Assembly: GCA_024364805.1 (NCBI GenBank)
Contig: CM044499.1
Coordinates: forward strand, 88,763,700-88,805,200
From: Euprymna scolopes
Taxonomy: Eukaryota > Mollusca > Cephalopoda > Sepiida > Sepiolidae
Direction: 5' to 3'
Length of the DNA stretch: 41,501 nucleotides
In this document: piece by piece, positions 37,401-41,501 of the stretch
How positions within the stretch are numbered: the first letter of the stretch is position 1
How the letters are laid out: every line of letters begins with the position of its first letter
The notes under the pieces: model-generated
Told to the model about the DNA's origin: nothing
What the model saw: the letters and a program-made list of their open reading frames with translations, nothing else
Database searches by the model: none
Translations under genes and position numbers: made by a program

Positions 37401-40037
37401 CAAAATTCAGTTCACTCCATCATTTTTATAATCCAGTTAGCCAATCAAATAAGTTAAACGTAACAACGACCAATATAAAAAGAGTCATCACCCACACAAA
37501 AGGTTTCTGCTGCCACTCTTTCTGAGAGTCGCAGGTAAGTTTTTCAAGTTTTCTCAATAATAGAAAGCAATATAACTAAAATAAATTTAAAAAATACTTC
37601 GCAATAATAAAGTAATAAAAAATAAAATTAATAAATACGGTAACTATACTAATTTTATTGACTCCCGTCCCATCATGATTTTTTTTTTAGTTTTCCGCTA
37701 ACCCTAAGTCGAAGTTGCAACGGTCTAAAATATATAGGGGGAGGGGAATACATGGAACCAGTGAAAGCACAGAAATCAGCAAATTAAATTTATGAATATT
37801 CTTTTGATAAACTTTATAATTGAGCAAATTAAGGTCACATATGAAATAAAAACTGACTCTAAGTTGGTTCTGTGTTTAGGTTTCAAAATAGAAAAAAAAG
37901 GACTTAAAATTAGTTTAAGGGGACCGCAACAAATTAAATTTACTATAAAATGTTCTTTATTATTATATAATTATTATATGAATCGAAAATAAAGCTAAAT
38001 ATTTTTTACAAGATTTTTCAGTCGTAAACATGAGAGAGAGAATTGCATTCTGAGAGTGCATGATGATGCACTTGCTTCAAACAGGAAAAAAAAAAAAATA
38101 AATAAATAAATAAAGGGTCCGACGGACCTGAACGAGCTCCATCCCCCCGTAAAACGAATTTCTTTTCAGGTTTTCTCATTTTTTTTTCTGCGGAATATCG
38201 TCAACTTTCATATTAACGGAATAAAATTTTTTTAAAAGTTTATTTAATGAATTTTAACGTGGAGATCATTTTTCAATTCTGACGTTCTATTAAATTGATA
38301 CCCCACTTTGCGGTCGTTCTTCCTTCTAGATTTTCCTTGAATAAATTACTAGCATTTCAGCCCGGCGTTGCCCGGGGGTTTAGAGGTGTATGTTGAGCAA
38401 AAAAAAAAAAGTGGTAGTAGGAAGGCAGGCTCGAACCCGTACCGCAAAGAAGGAAAAGAACGGGAAAGAAACCTGACGTATTTGCTGTTACGACCACGGC
38501 CAAACCGGAAGTGACGTAGGTTTAAATTAAGGCTACACAATCGAAAAAGGAGAGGAAGATGACTTTCGAAAATATCGGCGAAAAAAAGCGACCCCCCCCC
38601 TGTAGAAAAGTGCCCAGTTGAAGGCAAAGAAATTAATGTTTTTAGCCAATTTTTCGATATTTGTCGTCTGAAGGATCGAGCTTCAAAAGTTTTGAATCAA
38701 AACGATACTGATCTTGTGAAAATCCGTCGCCTCTGTCGAAAGTTTCAAGCAGACATACAAATATATATTTATATATTGGTAACTAAAAATTTTCGACCCA
38801 AACCGATTAAAAAACTTGCCCTATCTCTGAATACCCTTTATGTAAAATTTCAAATGTTTAGATCAGAAATTCTGAGTAATTTGGTAGAGACCGTAGGCAG
38901 AGGTCAAAATTTTGTTTTTAACTTTGACCCTTTAACATTTATTGTTTTGGGCTCAAATCAAGTTATTAAGTTAGATCCATGTCCAAACAACCTATATCTA
39001 AAATTTCAATGGTTTGTACCCAAAATTGGCGGAGGAGTTTGGTAGAGTTCTCAAAAGTCGTTGAACTTTGACCCCTTAACAGCCAAATTTCTGCCCGAAA
39101 ACGGATTAAAATTTTTTCCCAAATCTCAATACCCTGTATATCAAATTTCGAGTTTGCAGACTGAAAATTGACAGTTATTTCGTAGGGAAATGTACACACA
39201 CAGACAGACAGGCACACTTTCACAGATATATAGATTTCGGTTATTACAATTTCTTTTCATTCATCCTATAACTTTTTTACACCAATAGCGGACACGTGAC
39301 ATCTTAATAAGCAGAATTTTGCTGATTGACCGCAAAGTGGGGTATCAATTTAATAAAACGTTATAAATGAAAAGTGATCACCCACGTTAAAAGTGATTAA
39401 ATAAACTTAAAAAAAAAAAAATTTCTGCTAATATGAAAGTTAAGTGTCATCAACGATAATCCGCAGGAAAAAAAAAAAAAAAAAAAAGAAAGAAAAGGTG
39501 AACAGGAATTAATTTTACGGCTCGTTCAGGCCCGCCAAGGGTCCCTTTTCAATTATCTCGAATCTCTTCAAAGATTAGAAATGAGTTCGGGAAACTTAAG
39601 GTCTTCTGAGGATTAGGAGGAGAAATCATCTAAAAAAAAAATAAATAAAAGTAATTTTATTTATATAATAAAAAAAAAAATCACTCGTCTCCAATCGGGA
39701 GTTTTTTGGGGGGGGTTTTTTGTTGTTTTTTTTTTTTACTTTTTGTCATCCCTAAATTCGAATGGAAGCCCCTTAAAAAAAAAACGGTAAATTTATACAA
39801 ATACCGTGACAGCGAATTAGTAGAAAAAAATGTACCCTAACCCTAACCCAGTTTTCAGATTCGTGTTCAGCACACCGAAACGTAACAGAATACTACGTAA
39901 AAGATTTGACTAATTCGCTGTCACGGTGTTTGTATAATAATACCAAAAAAACTTCCTTAACCAAAGTCCGAGTATTCTACCACCACCATTAACGGCACCA
40001 GAATACATAAGGGAAAACCGATTTATAAACTGGAGTG

Positions 40038-40078
<41 letters not shown>

Positions 40079-41330
40079 CACTGAAAACTTATTTCGAGAG
40101 TGATCGATCCGCGCTATTTTTTAAACCGTATTTCCAAGTTTGATTAAAGTTTTATGTTTTTTTATTTATTCAATTGTAAGGTTGAAGTATAGAATAGGTA
40201 CAAAACACCCTCCCCTTCCCATGTTAAGAATGGCTTTTAAATACTGCACTAGTACCCTTATTTCTTAGAGATAAATCAGAACCCATAAAATATACGAGAA
40301 AAGCAGCAACTAAAGTATACTTACTTTTAATTAAAATAAGATTCTCAGTTTCGCAGGAGAATAATTAATTCTGTTGTTTTTAAACATGAAAAAGAAATTA
40401 ATTTATTTAATTTTTTAAATAATTATAGCCTCCAAAACTACCGGTCATAATTAGAATTAATGGACATTTAGCTATTAAAAAAAGAAAGAAAAGGTACTTT
40501 CACTTTAGGAAAACAAGTATCGTGCAGTACTGCAGTATCTCGTAGAAAAACAAAACAAAAAATAAATAAAAACGTACAAAACAAATATAATAAGAAAGCG
40601 ATCGATTTAATCGTAAAAAAAAATTAACAAAAAAAACAAACCTTCGTAATTTTATGAATGACCAAACTGCCGTCAATGAATGAATGTAGTGAGTAAAAAG
40701 TAGTAAGTGTATCTTCACTGTGATGTACTCGCAACTTACACATAGCGAAAAATATTCGAAGATTCATTTGCATGTAAGCTTTCAAAAATCGTACATTAAA
40801 AAAAAAGGTCGAGATGAGAAAATTCTAATTATGAGGAAAATAAATCGATTCAACAAAAAAAACAACAAAAACCGTCTTTGTCATAACAAGAAAGAAATCT
40901 TTTGTTTCTAAGTTTAACTTGAAAAAAAAAAACAAACAAACAAAAAAAAGGTTAATAATATATGTATTAAAAACATCTCGGTTGTAAATAAGACCAAATA
41001 AAACTGCCCATTTTGTAAAGAAAAACTAAAAAGTAATAATAAAGAGAATTTCATTAATAATTTTGAAGGGGGTGGTGCTGGTGCTACAGGCAATAGATTA
41101 CAACACCGCTTTTCCTTATTAATTCAGGAATGGCCAAGCAAGGTGGTTATATTTTTTTTTTAAAGAGAGAAAAAGGAACACGTTTTCTGGATTTCAAAAC
41201 AATTATAACTTACCTTTTTCGATATTATATCCGATTGTTGATTTTTATCAGATTCAGACAACGAAGATAAAATATTTTTACATTTTTTACGTAGAACCGC
41301 TTTTGCCGTCTGAATGGTTGTTGAAGCCAT
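9860..41330 (-). CDS. MTHFS: 5-formyltetrahydrofolate cyclo-ligase, complete three-exon gene
   Basis: Catalyses ATP-dependent conversion of 5-formyltetrahydrofolate to 5,10-methenyltetrahydrofolate, returning folinate to the one-carbon pool; the vertebrate enzyme is cytosolic. Joining 41330-41214, 18151-17896 and 10116-9860 gives 630 nt, 209 residues plus TGA, close to the human length of about 203. Exon 1 encodes 39 residues, as I recall for the human protein up to the same point. Family landmarks are [11 protein letters not shown] (about residues 51-61), the TKWNIKQP tryptophan near 107, and the signature MPGLAF...[15 protein letters not shown] (about 132-156), whose Gly/Lys-rich loop binds ATP phosphate. 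The introns are phase 0 (23,062 bp) and phase 1 (7,779 bp), both GT-AG. No frame break is seen. No targeting peptide or membrane segment is evident. The only oddity is the very large, repeat-filled introns. Identity is near certain; that the locus is expressed is inferred from the intact frame. Confidence 0.97.
10388..10419. repeat. GA microsatellite
   Basis: (GA)n with one interruption, 32 bases, in MTHFS intron 2. Confidence 0.9.
10420..11810. other. intron 2 sequence without recognised element
   Basis: AT-rich intronic DNA of MTHFS with T-rich and A-rich strand bias. Open stretches here are low-complexity (Phe/Leu/Ile/Ser rich) and show no protein family. No RNA gene or clear repeat found. 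Confidence 0.5.
11815..12960 (-). mobile_element. RTE-clade LINE fragment, C-terminal reverse transcriptase part
   Basis: Minus strand, same orientation as MTHFS. Reading 12960 to 11815 gives, in order, a [12 protein letters not shown]-like fingers motif, [22 protein letters not shown] (RT domain 4), then [12 protein letters not shown] (the YxDD-type catalytic box with Cys in the aromatic position), [49 protein letters not shown] and a C-terminal WRRVIAALC. This is the order seen in RTE elements of animals. The longest piece, 12579-11893, is 228 codons open; at least two frame changes separate it from 12810-12628 and 12965-12735. The 5' half (endonuclease) is absent, the usual 5' truncation. 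Confidence 0.88.
12970..13795. other. intron 2 sequence without recognised element
   Basis: AT-rich sequence with T and A runs (13330-13380). 12990-13190 reads like a lysine-rich open stretch but shows no family. Nothing else supportable. Confidence 0.45.
13800..14085 (+). repeat. SINE-like element, copy 2
   Basis: Begins CTAGCCGAAGATACGTCCTC. Contains a hairpin-forming ATGGTTCTGCTGAGCCAT followed by AGTTCGATCCTCCC, a good B box, then GGGGTGCCTCTACTAGGGAA, a GTAGGCCAGAGCACAC block, CCTTGTGTCTAAC and an A-rich AATATAAATAAA tail. Same order as 6060-6425. Most likely a tRNA-derived SINE on the plus strand, antisense to MTHFS. Confidence 0.65.
14535..14607. repeat. (AT)n microsatellite
   Basis: About 73 bases of uninterrupted AT, directly abutting the head of the dispersed repeat that starts at 14607. 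A shorter AT run lies at 14405-14428. Confidence 0.95.
14607..15505 (+). mobile_element. dispersed 'ACTAGCA...TATAGATAT' repeat, copy 1
   Basis: About 900 bp, about 85-90% identical by eye to 38348-39235 over its length. It starts ACTAGCATGGATGCCCGGCA and ends in an ACACACAGACAAACACTTTC then TATAGATATATAGATAGATA tail. The head (CTAGC followed by a CCGGC..TTGCCCGGG block) and microsatellite-like tail recall a class of non-LTR or non-autonomous repeats common in invertebrates. No coding capacity seen. On the minus strand, TACGGGTTCGAGCCTGCC holds a B-box-like motif. Carries CCGGAAGTGACGTA at 14771-14784. Confidence 0.75.
15517..15730 (+). repeat. left terminal inverted repeat of the Tc1 element
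   Basis: Outer direct repeat 15517-15545 and inner direct repeat 15701-15727. Shares TTAAGGTTAGTTATTTC and the ATTCAC.AAGTTATG.CATTTTATT block with the reverse complement of the right end. Confidence 0.9.
15900..16850 (-). pseudogene. Tc1-type transposase pseudogene
   Basis: Minus-strand pieces in at least three frames. N-terminal part near 16830-16680 has MPKNQAIK and [20 protein letters not shown], a helix-turn-helix of the paired-like DNA-binding domain. The middle has FSLDGPDRC, then [14 protein letters not shown] (16322-16280). The catalytic core has [11 protein letters not shown], matching the QDNAPCHTA box with the second Asp, and [13 protein letters not shown], matching the WPxxSPDLNPIENLW box with the Glu. 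That fits a DD34E enzyme. Several stops and frame changes and an internal inverted duplication (16602-16678) make it non-functional. Confidence 0.88.
16602..16678. repeat. 36-bp inverted duplication inside the transposase
   Basis: Arms 16602-16637 and 16643-16678. The inner 22 bases (ATATTCAGAAAACTTGTAGG plus GA) are perfectly complementary, then four mismatched bases, then TCTTTCAGAT/ATCTGAAAGA pairs again; the loop is five bases. It lies in the coding region, so it arose after or during decay. Confidence 0.95.
16840..17048 (-). repeat. right terminal inverted repeat of the Tc1 element
   Basis: Inner direct repeat 16841-16864 and outer 17022-17048; the whole end is the reverse complement of the left TIR at about 85% identity by eye. 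It overlaps the predicted 5' leader and start of the transposase. Confidence 0.9.
17045..17094. repeat. (TA)n microsatellite
   Basis: About 48 bases of TA between the right end of the Tc1 element and the head of the next dispersed repeat. Confidence 0.95.
17094..17842 (+). mobile_element. dispersed 'ACTAGCA...TATAGATAT' repeat, different subfamily
   Basis: Starts ACTAGCAAAAGTATCTGTCG followed by a TTGACTGGGTTC block, which aligns with the head of the copy at 14607, and ends CACACACAGCTTTATATTAT then AGATATAT. The interior is unlike the other copies and consists mainly of a tandem array (17267-17700). The 3' end is about 54 bp from the exon 2 donor of MTHFS. Confidence 0.65.
17267..17700 (+). 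repeat. about 136-bp tandem repeat, roughly 3.2 copies
   Basis: The block TTCCATTCTATGGAG starts at 17366 and 17502, with a diverged TTCCATACTATG copy at 17645, giving periods of 136 and 143. Each unit also has a GCGAACG block, CC.ATAATTTTATTATACCAT, and AAACATA.TTATCAAAGTAT. Moderately diverged (about 75-80% by eye). Confidence 0.85.
17896..18151 (-). CDS. MTHFS: MTHFS exon 2
   Basis: 256 nt in phase 0, residues 40-124 plus the first base of codon 125. Preceded by a pyrimidine-rich acceptor ending TTTTTCAG (AG at 18153-18152) and followed by G|GTGAGA (GT at 17895-17894). It starts [14 protein letters not shown] and ends DALET. Contains the folate-site region SMDEE and the conserved W of TKWNIKQP. 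The open frame continues into the intron, so the splice site sets the end. A dispersed repeat ends only about 54 bp into the downstream intron. Confidence 0.96.
18160..18635 (+). other. start of intron 1; possible LTR or leader of a gypsy fossil
   Basis: AT-rich sequence between MTHFS exon 2 and a gag-like start. Contains AATAAA at about 18566 and a CATACGTCTTCAGTGTT stretch, as LTR/leader sequences often do, but no matching second LTR was found. A block near 18430-18475 resembles 305-350 over about 40 bases. Confidence 0.25.
18636..18835 (+). pseudogene. gag-like start of a Ty3/gypsy fossil
   Basis: The opening MDQFLKP followed by a Pro/Asp/Ser stretch and DHW resembles the N-terminus of gag in some animal Ty3/gypsy elements. 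Short and broken. It may belong to the same element as the gypsy pol fossil at 23280-25600, split by a later insertion. Confidence 0.4.
18960..21420 (+). mobile_element. Ty1/copia fossil (protease, integrase start, RT, RNase H)
   Basis: Order of parts on the plus strand: aspartic protease ([12 protein letters not shown] at about 19035), GAG-pre-integrase with a CDVCAQGK zinc-like motif (about 19390-19580), the very beginning of integrase, a reverse transcriptase segment (about 19900-20170), the '[20 protein letters not shown]' region (from 20781) and RNase H to a C-terminal [17 protein letters not shown] end at 21420. This order (integrase before RT) is diagnostic of Ty1/copia. Most of integrase and part of RT are missing, and an unrelated AT-rich stretch (about 20240-20740) interrupts it. 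It has many breaks, on the order of ten or more, and is an old fossil. No LTR pair recognised. Confidence 0.88.
21626..22805 (+). repeat. 38-bp minisatellite array with an assembly gap
   Basis: Unit built on ATATTTGAAAAGTGTGTATA then TCTATAATGTATATGTAT; the phase-fixed starts at 21661, 21699 and 21737 show a 38-base period. Units are nearly identical; some copies near 21940-22040 lack a TA and are 36 bases with AAAGCG. At least 12 units are visible left of the gap and about two right of it. Confidence 0.95.
22095..22738. other. assembly gap (644 N)
   Basis: A run of N inside the minisatellite; the real array length is unknown. Confidence 1.
22870..23040 (-). other. coding-like remnant, unrecognised
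   Basis: On the minus strand a stretch reads [20 protein letters not shown] and on to RILKRAL, followed after a change of frame by [17 protein letters not shown]. It is more protein-like than its surroundings and lies between a pyrimidine-rich run and an AT-repeat relic. Probably a mobile-element coding fragment; I do not recognise the family. Confidence 0.3.
23166..23290 (+). repeat. tandem duplication of about 61 bp
   Basis: GACTGCATTGATTCTTCGCC occurs at 23168 and 23229, each followed within 3-20 bases by GCCATCTTTGTT or CCATCTTTGTT and then TCAACACT. Just upstream (23038-23130) two copies of a TATATATGAATTTGAAAAGT unit look like a diverged relative of the 38-bp minisatellite. Confidence 0.8.
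23280..25600 (+). mobile_element. Ty3/gypsy fossil (protease, RT, RNase H, integrase)
   Basis: Plus-strand order: retropepsin ([13 protein letters not shown] at about 23317), a DVLLGHNFL-type protease end, RT with [12 protein letters not shown] and YPLPRI (about 23800-23870), a [12 protein letters not shown] segment, RNase H with [23 protein letters not shown] and [15 protein letters not shown] (24494-24840), then integrase with IHSDRGPSF and [12 protein letters not shown] (about 25190-25330). Integrase after RNase H is the Ty3/gypsy order. It has many breaks, more than ten, and no recognised LTRs, so it is an old fossil. RNase H is the best-kept part. Confidence 0.9.
25600..28130. other. intron 1 sequence with little recognisable content
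   Basis: AT-rich, with a (CTT)n run at 26193-26222 followed by a C-run and short CA run. A GC-richer patch at 27370-27480, including CACGTG, and a stretch to 27650 look like part of an unknown repeat. No protein family or RNA gene seen. Confidence 0.4.
26193..26222. repeat. (CTT)n microsatellite
   Basis: Ten trinucleotide units, followed by TTAA, ten Cs and ACACACAC. Confidence 0.95.
28141..28728 (+). other. two unrecognised open stretches, possibly one decayed gene
   Basis: 28141-28335 encodes a charged peptide ([20 protein letters not shown] then [12 protein letters not shown]) and, after a stop, [19 protein letters not shown] in the same direction; 28504-28725 encodes [19 protein letters not shown] and [15 protein letters not shown]. 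Composition is protein-like and the strand is the same, so they may be pieces of one degenerate gene or mobile-element ORF. No family recognised and no exon borders proven. Confidence 0.25.
29060..29590 (-). mobile_element. Jockey/CR1-type LINE reverse transcriptase fragment
   Basis: On the minus strand: [20 protein letters not shown], then a GESLNGEF block, [20 protein letters not shown] (RT motif A region), [13 protein letters not shown] and [14 protein letters not shown], followed by a degraded GVPQGSILGP-like region. This is the fingers-palm order of Jockey/CR1-group LINEs (fragment reads like I...DISKAFDRVWH). At least two frame changes; the catalytic YADD part is missing. The AT-rich flanks show no 3' tail. 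Confidence 0.8.
29968..31410 (-). mobile_element. I-group LINE 3' half with RNase H
   Basis: Minus strand, same direction as MTHFS. From 31390: [20 protein letters not shown] (after the RT), [14 protein letters not shown], then RNase H with [31 protein letters not shown] and [20 protein letters not shown], then [18 protein letters not shown]-like text and a [14 protein letters not shown] zinc-knuckle-like end, and a 3' end with TGTGCCATTAAACAAAAAC. RNase H plus this tail fits the I/Nimb group. The 175- and 138-codon pieces overlap in different frames near 30866; the third RNase H acid is Asn instead of Asp; one stop lies in the GHSRLTH region. Truncated at the 5' side. Confidence 0.88.
31590..31745 (+). 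repeat. SINE-like element, family 2, copy 1
   Basis: Shares with 36405-36560 the ordered blocks ATCATG/GATCG, GAGTGCTCCCTTTTTAAGGA against GGGCGCTTCCTTTTTGGGTA, a GGATT..CC.CAT block, and CCTTGTGTTTAAC. The CCTTGTGTCTAAC and GTAGGGAAGCAAATAAATAG end is also seen in the first SINE-like family, implying a shared tail. Confidence 0.5.
31960..32010 (-). repeat. 3' tail of an I-group LINE
   Basis: On the minus strand, AGGGTTGATGTGCCGTAAAA then TCCCAATCCC matches the typical 3' end of I/Nimb-type elements, related to but distinct from the tail near 29990. Only this short end is present. Confidence 0.55.
32010..32895. other. intron 1 sequence without recognised element
   Basis: AT-rich. Includes a short triple repeat of AATTAAAAGAT at about 32655-32685 and CAAACCAA repeats at 32500-32540. 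No coding or RNA feature seen. Confidence 0.45.
33217..33272. repeat. (TA)n microsatellite
   Basis: About 56 bases of alternating AT at the junction between the copia piece and the LINE piece. Confidence 0.95.
33280..33710 (+). mobile_element. LINE reverse transcriptase C-terminal fragment
   Basis: Plus-strand text [20 protein letters not shown] and [18 protein letters not shown] matches the region after the YxDD box of endonuclease/RT LINEs (typical form: VSARIRSAWNKF...LLT...SLK.RG.VY..CVRS). Further on, GHVERND and a VELGW block match the C-terminal GHVERMDD...W motif. Two or more frame changes. Distinct from the RTE copy at 11815. Confidence 0.7.
34382..34432. repeat. (TG)n microsatellite
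   Basis: About 50 bases of TG just after the polypurine tract of the second copia fossil, possibly inside its LTR. Confidence 0.95.
34440..36400. other. intron 1 sequence, no gene recognised
   Basis: AT-rich. The first part (to about 34800) may be LTR of the adjacent copia fossil. 35840-36160 is less AT-rich and looks like an unknown repeat ending in a GGGGGG tract (36121-36126), possibly a polypurine tract, but no partner sequence is seen. Nothing else supportable. Confidence 0.35.
36405..36560 (+). repeat. SINE-like element, family 2, copy 2
   Basis: Shares the ordered blocks listed for 31590-31745, with GGGCGCTTCCTTTTTGGGTA, CCCCATTAATAA and GGCCTTGTGTCTAGCC. By eye about 65-70% identical, so old. 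Confidence 0.5.
36865..36999 (+). repeat. direct repeat, left copy
   Basis: 135 bases about 90% identical to 40106-40243: GATCCGCGCTATTTT, then TTTTATTCAATTGTAAGGTT, AGAATAGGTACAAAACACCC, and CATGTTAAGAATGGCTTTTA. Separated by about 3.24 kb in the same orientation. It could be a dispersed repeat or end repeats of one larger element. Confidence 0.9.
37441..37535 (+). promoter_or_regulatory. candidate TATA promoter with first exon and splice donor
   Basis: Plus strand, antisense to MTHFS. Two CCAAT boxes (37441, 37470), TATAAAA at 37474-37480, and about 55 bases later a CAG|GTAAGT donor (GT at 37534-37535) after a pyrimidine-rich GTTTCTGCTGCCACTCTTTC segment. Spacing is right for a TATA-driven start near 37503 and a short noncoding first exon. 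It could be host antisense transcription or an LTR promoter, because a copia remnant lies 260 bp downstream. Confidence 0.35.
37792..37965 (+). mobile_element. Ty1/copia RT remnant
   Basis: The text [16 protein letters not shown] followed by a PQQIKFTI block matches the copia RT segment FLGI.I...G..LSQ..YI. Only this short piece is recognisable. It lies between the two direct repeats at 36865 and 40106. An old fossil. Confidence 0.6.
38112..39549. mobile_element. long inverted-repeat (foldback) element with inserted repeat
   Basis: Arms 38112-38315 and 39328-39549 are inverted copies of 204 and 222 bp: AAAGGGTCC..., CCTGAACGAGC, GCGGA.TATCGT, AACTTTCATATTA, AAGTTTATTTAAT, TTTTAACGTGG and ATTAAATTGATACCCCACTT then TGCGGTC. 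By eye about 80-85% identical after discounting A/T runs. No transposase. The loop contains the dispersed repeat 38348-39235, so the original hairpin had a loop of about 130 bp. Confidence 0.88.
38348..39235 (+). mobile_element. dispersed 'ACTAGCA...TATAGATAT' repeat, copy 2
   Basis: Starts ACTAGCATTTCAGCCCGGCG and ends CACACTTTCACAGATATATA. Collinear with 14607-15505 including GTGGTAGTAGGAAGGCAGGC, CTCGAACCCGTACCGC, AACCGGAAGTGACGTA, TTCGACCCAAAC and CAAATCAAGTTATTAAGTTA. It sits in the loop of the foldback element, so it is younger than that element. Same orientation as copy 1, antisense to MTHFS. Confidence 0.85.
39793..39937. mobile_element. 145-bp TIR element (MITE) with telomere-like core
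   Basis: Ends 39793-39821 and 39909-39937 are 29-bp inverted repeats (TTATACAAATACCGTGACAG then CGAATTAGT) with one mismatch. The interior has (CCCTAA)2CCC at 39835-39849 and a GC-richer stretch with several CG dinucleotides. No coding capacity. High TIR identity suggests it is young. Confidence 0.88.
40043..40075. repeat. poly-A run
   Basis: 33 A in a row on the plus strand; no retroelement 3' end recognised next to it. Confidence 0.9.
40106..40243 (+). repeat. direct repeat, right copy
   Basis: 138 bases matching 36865-36999, with small insertions (TTCC, GATTA). Similarity may continue weakly for some 40 bases beyond (GCACTAGTACC against GCATGAGTACC). Confidence 0.9.
40250..41210. other. 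first part of MTHFS intron 1, no element recognised
   Basis: The roughly 960 bases next to exon 1 are AT-rich with many A runs. No repeat family, RNA gene or coding stretch seen. The absence of recognisable transposons next to exon 1 contrasts with the rest of the intron. Confidence 0.45.
41214..41330 (-). CDS. MTHFS: MTHFS exon 1, coding part
   Basis: 117 nt, 39 codons, starting [16 protein letters not shown] and ending in DIISKK. The start ATG (41330-41328) has A at -3 and G at +4, a good Kozak context, after an A-rich leader. The donor reads AAG|GTAAGT with GT at 41213-41212, a near-perfect consensus. The segment lines up with the N-terminal helix of the human enzyme (positively charged, Ala/Ser-rich start, then an S..E.. 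Q S stretch). Short exon 23 kb from the next one: found by reading the far right end for the missing N-terminus. Confidence 0.93.
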
Positions 41331-41465
41331 TTTTTAATTTTTTTTTTTTTAATTATTTACAAGGAAGAATTAAACGAAACTAAGTTATCTCCCTTGACGA
41401 CGACGGATTAACCAGTCAAGCATCGTTACGTTTTTGCTTTTGTTTTAGACTTTGCATGAGTCAAA

Positions 41466-41501
<36 letters not shown>
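41331..41501 (-). promoter_or_regulatory. 5' leader and proximal promoter region of MTHFS
   Basis: 171 bases upstream of the MTHFS ATG, reaching the window edge. The leader next to the ATG is A-rich (minus strand), then moderately GC-richer sequence with CG dinucleotides at 41398-41407. No TATA box is seen; a TATA-less housekeeping promoter would be expected for this gene. A poly-T run (41468-41501) closes the window, so most of the promoter is probably outside. Confidence 0.45.
41382..41395 (-). repeat. AAGGGAGATAACTT motif
   Basis: The minus strand reads AAGGGAGATAACTT. I recall AAGGGAGATAACT as a very frequent short motif in mollusc genomes; the sequence alone only shows one clear copy, here in the MTHFS leader, and a weaker relative near 5060. 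Used only as supporting evidence for a mollusc. Confidence 0.4.

Noticed and set aside
38692-39045. 117-codon open frame in dispersed repeat copy 2
   Set aside because: The corresponding part of copy 1 is not open in the same frame, and the peptide shows no family.
39835-39849. Telomere
   Set aside because: Only two and a half CCCTAA units, enclosed by the TIRs of a small element; not a chromosome end.

Overview
The window looks like nuclear DNA from an animal, probably a mollusc and most likely a coleoid cephalopod such as an octopus. It is strongly AT-rich, with long A/T, AT, TG, GA and TTC runs. It is packed with LINE, SINE-like, Tc1-like and decayed LTR elements, and carries an AAGGGAGATAACT-type motif that I remember as common in mollusc genomes. 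The organism call is inference; only the gene and repeat content are read directly.

One host gene is clear. MTHFS (5-formyltetrahydrofolate cyclo-ligase, also called 5,10-methenyltetrahydrofolate synthetase) lies on the minus strand and spans nearly the whole window. Exon 1 is 41330-41214, exon 2 is 18151-17896 and exon 3 is 10116-9860. Together they give a complete 209-residue protein with consensus splice sites and intact frame. Its 630 coding bases are spread over 31.5 kb by a 7.8-kb intron 2 and a 23-kb intron 1.

Layout by region. 1-9.35 kb is intergenic and downstream of the gene; it holds hairpin (foldback) repeats, one SINE-like element and an unexplained perfect 31-bp hairpin. 9.35-9.86 kb is the 3' flank or 3' UTR, with a tRNA-like minus-strand sequence. 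Intron 2 (10.1-17.9 kb) holds an RTE-clade LINE, a SINE-like element, two members of an 'ACTAGCA...TATAGATAT' dispersed repeat family, and between them a Tc1-type DNA transposon with IR/DR-style ends sitting in a TA microsatellite. Intron 1 (18.2-41.2 kb) is a transposon graveyard. It has a Ty1/copia fossil that appears to sit inside an older Ty3/gypsy fossil, a 38-bp minisatellite with an assembly gap, fragments of at least three LINE types, a second copia fossil interrupted by a LINE piece, more SINE-like copies, a possible plus-strand TATA promoter with a splice donor, a long inverted-repeat element hosting another dispersed repeat, and a small TIR element with telomere-like repeats.

There is no operon-like or multi-gene system and no second host gene that I can support. 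The most interesting features are structural: the inverted repeats in the MTHFS pre-mRNA, the nested insertions, the IR/DR transposon with a 36-bp internal inverted duplication, and the candidate antisense promoter.
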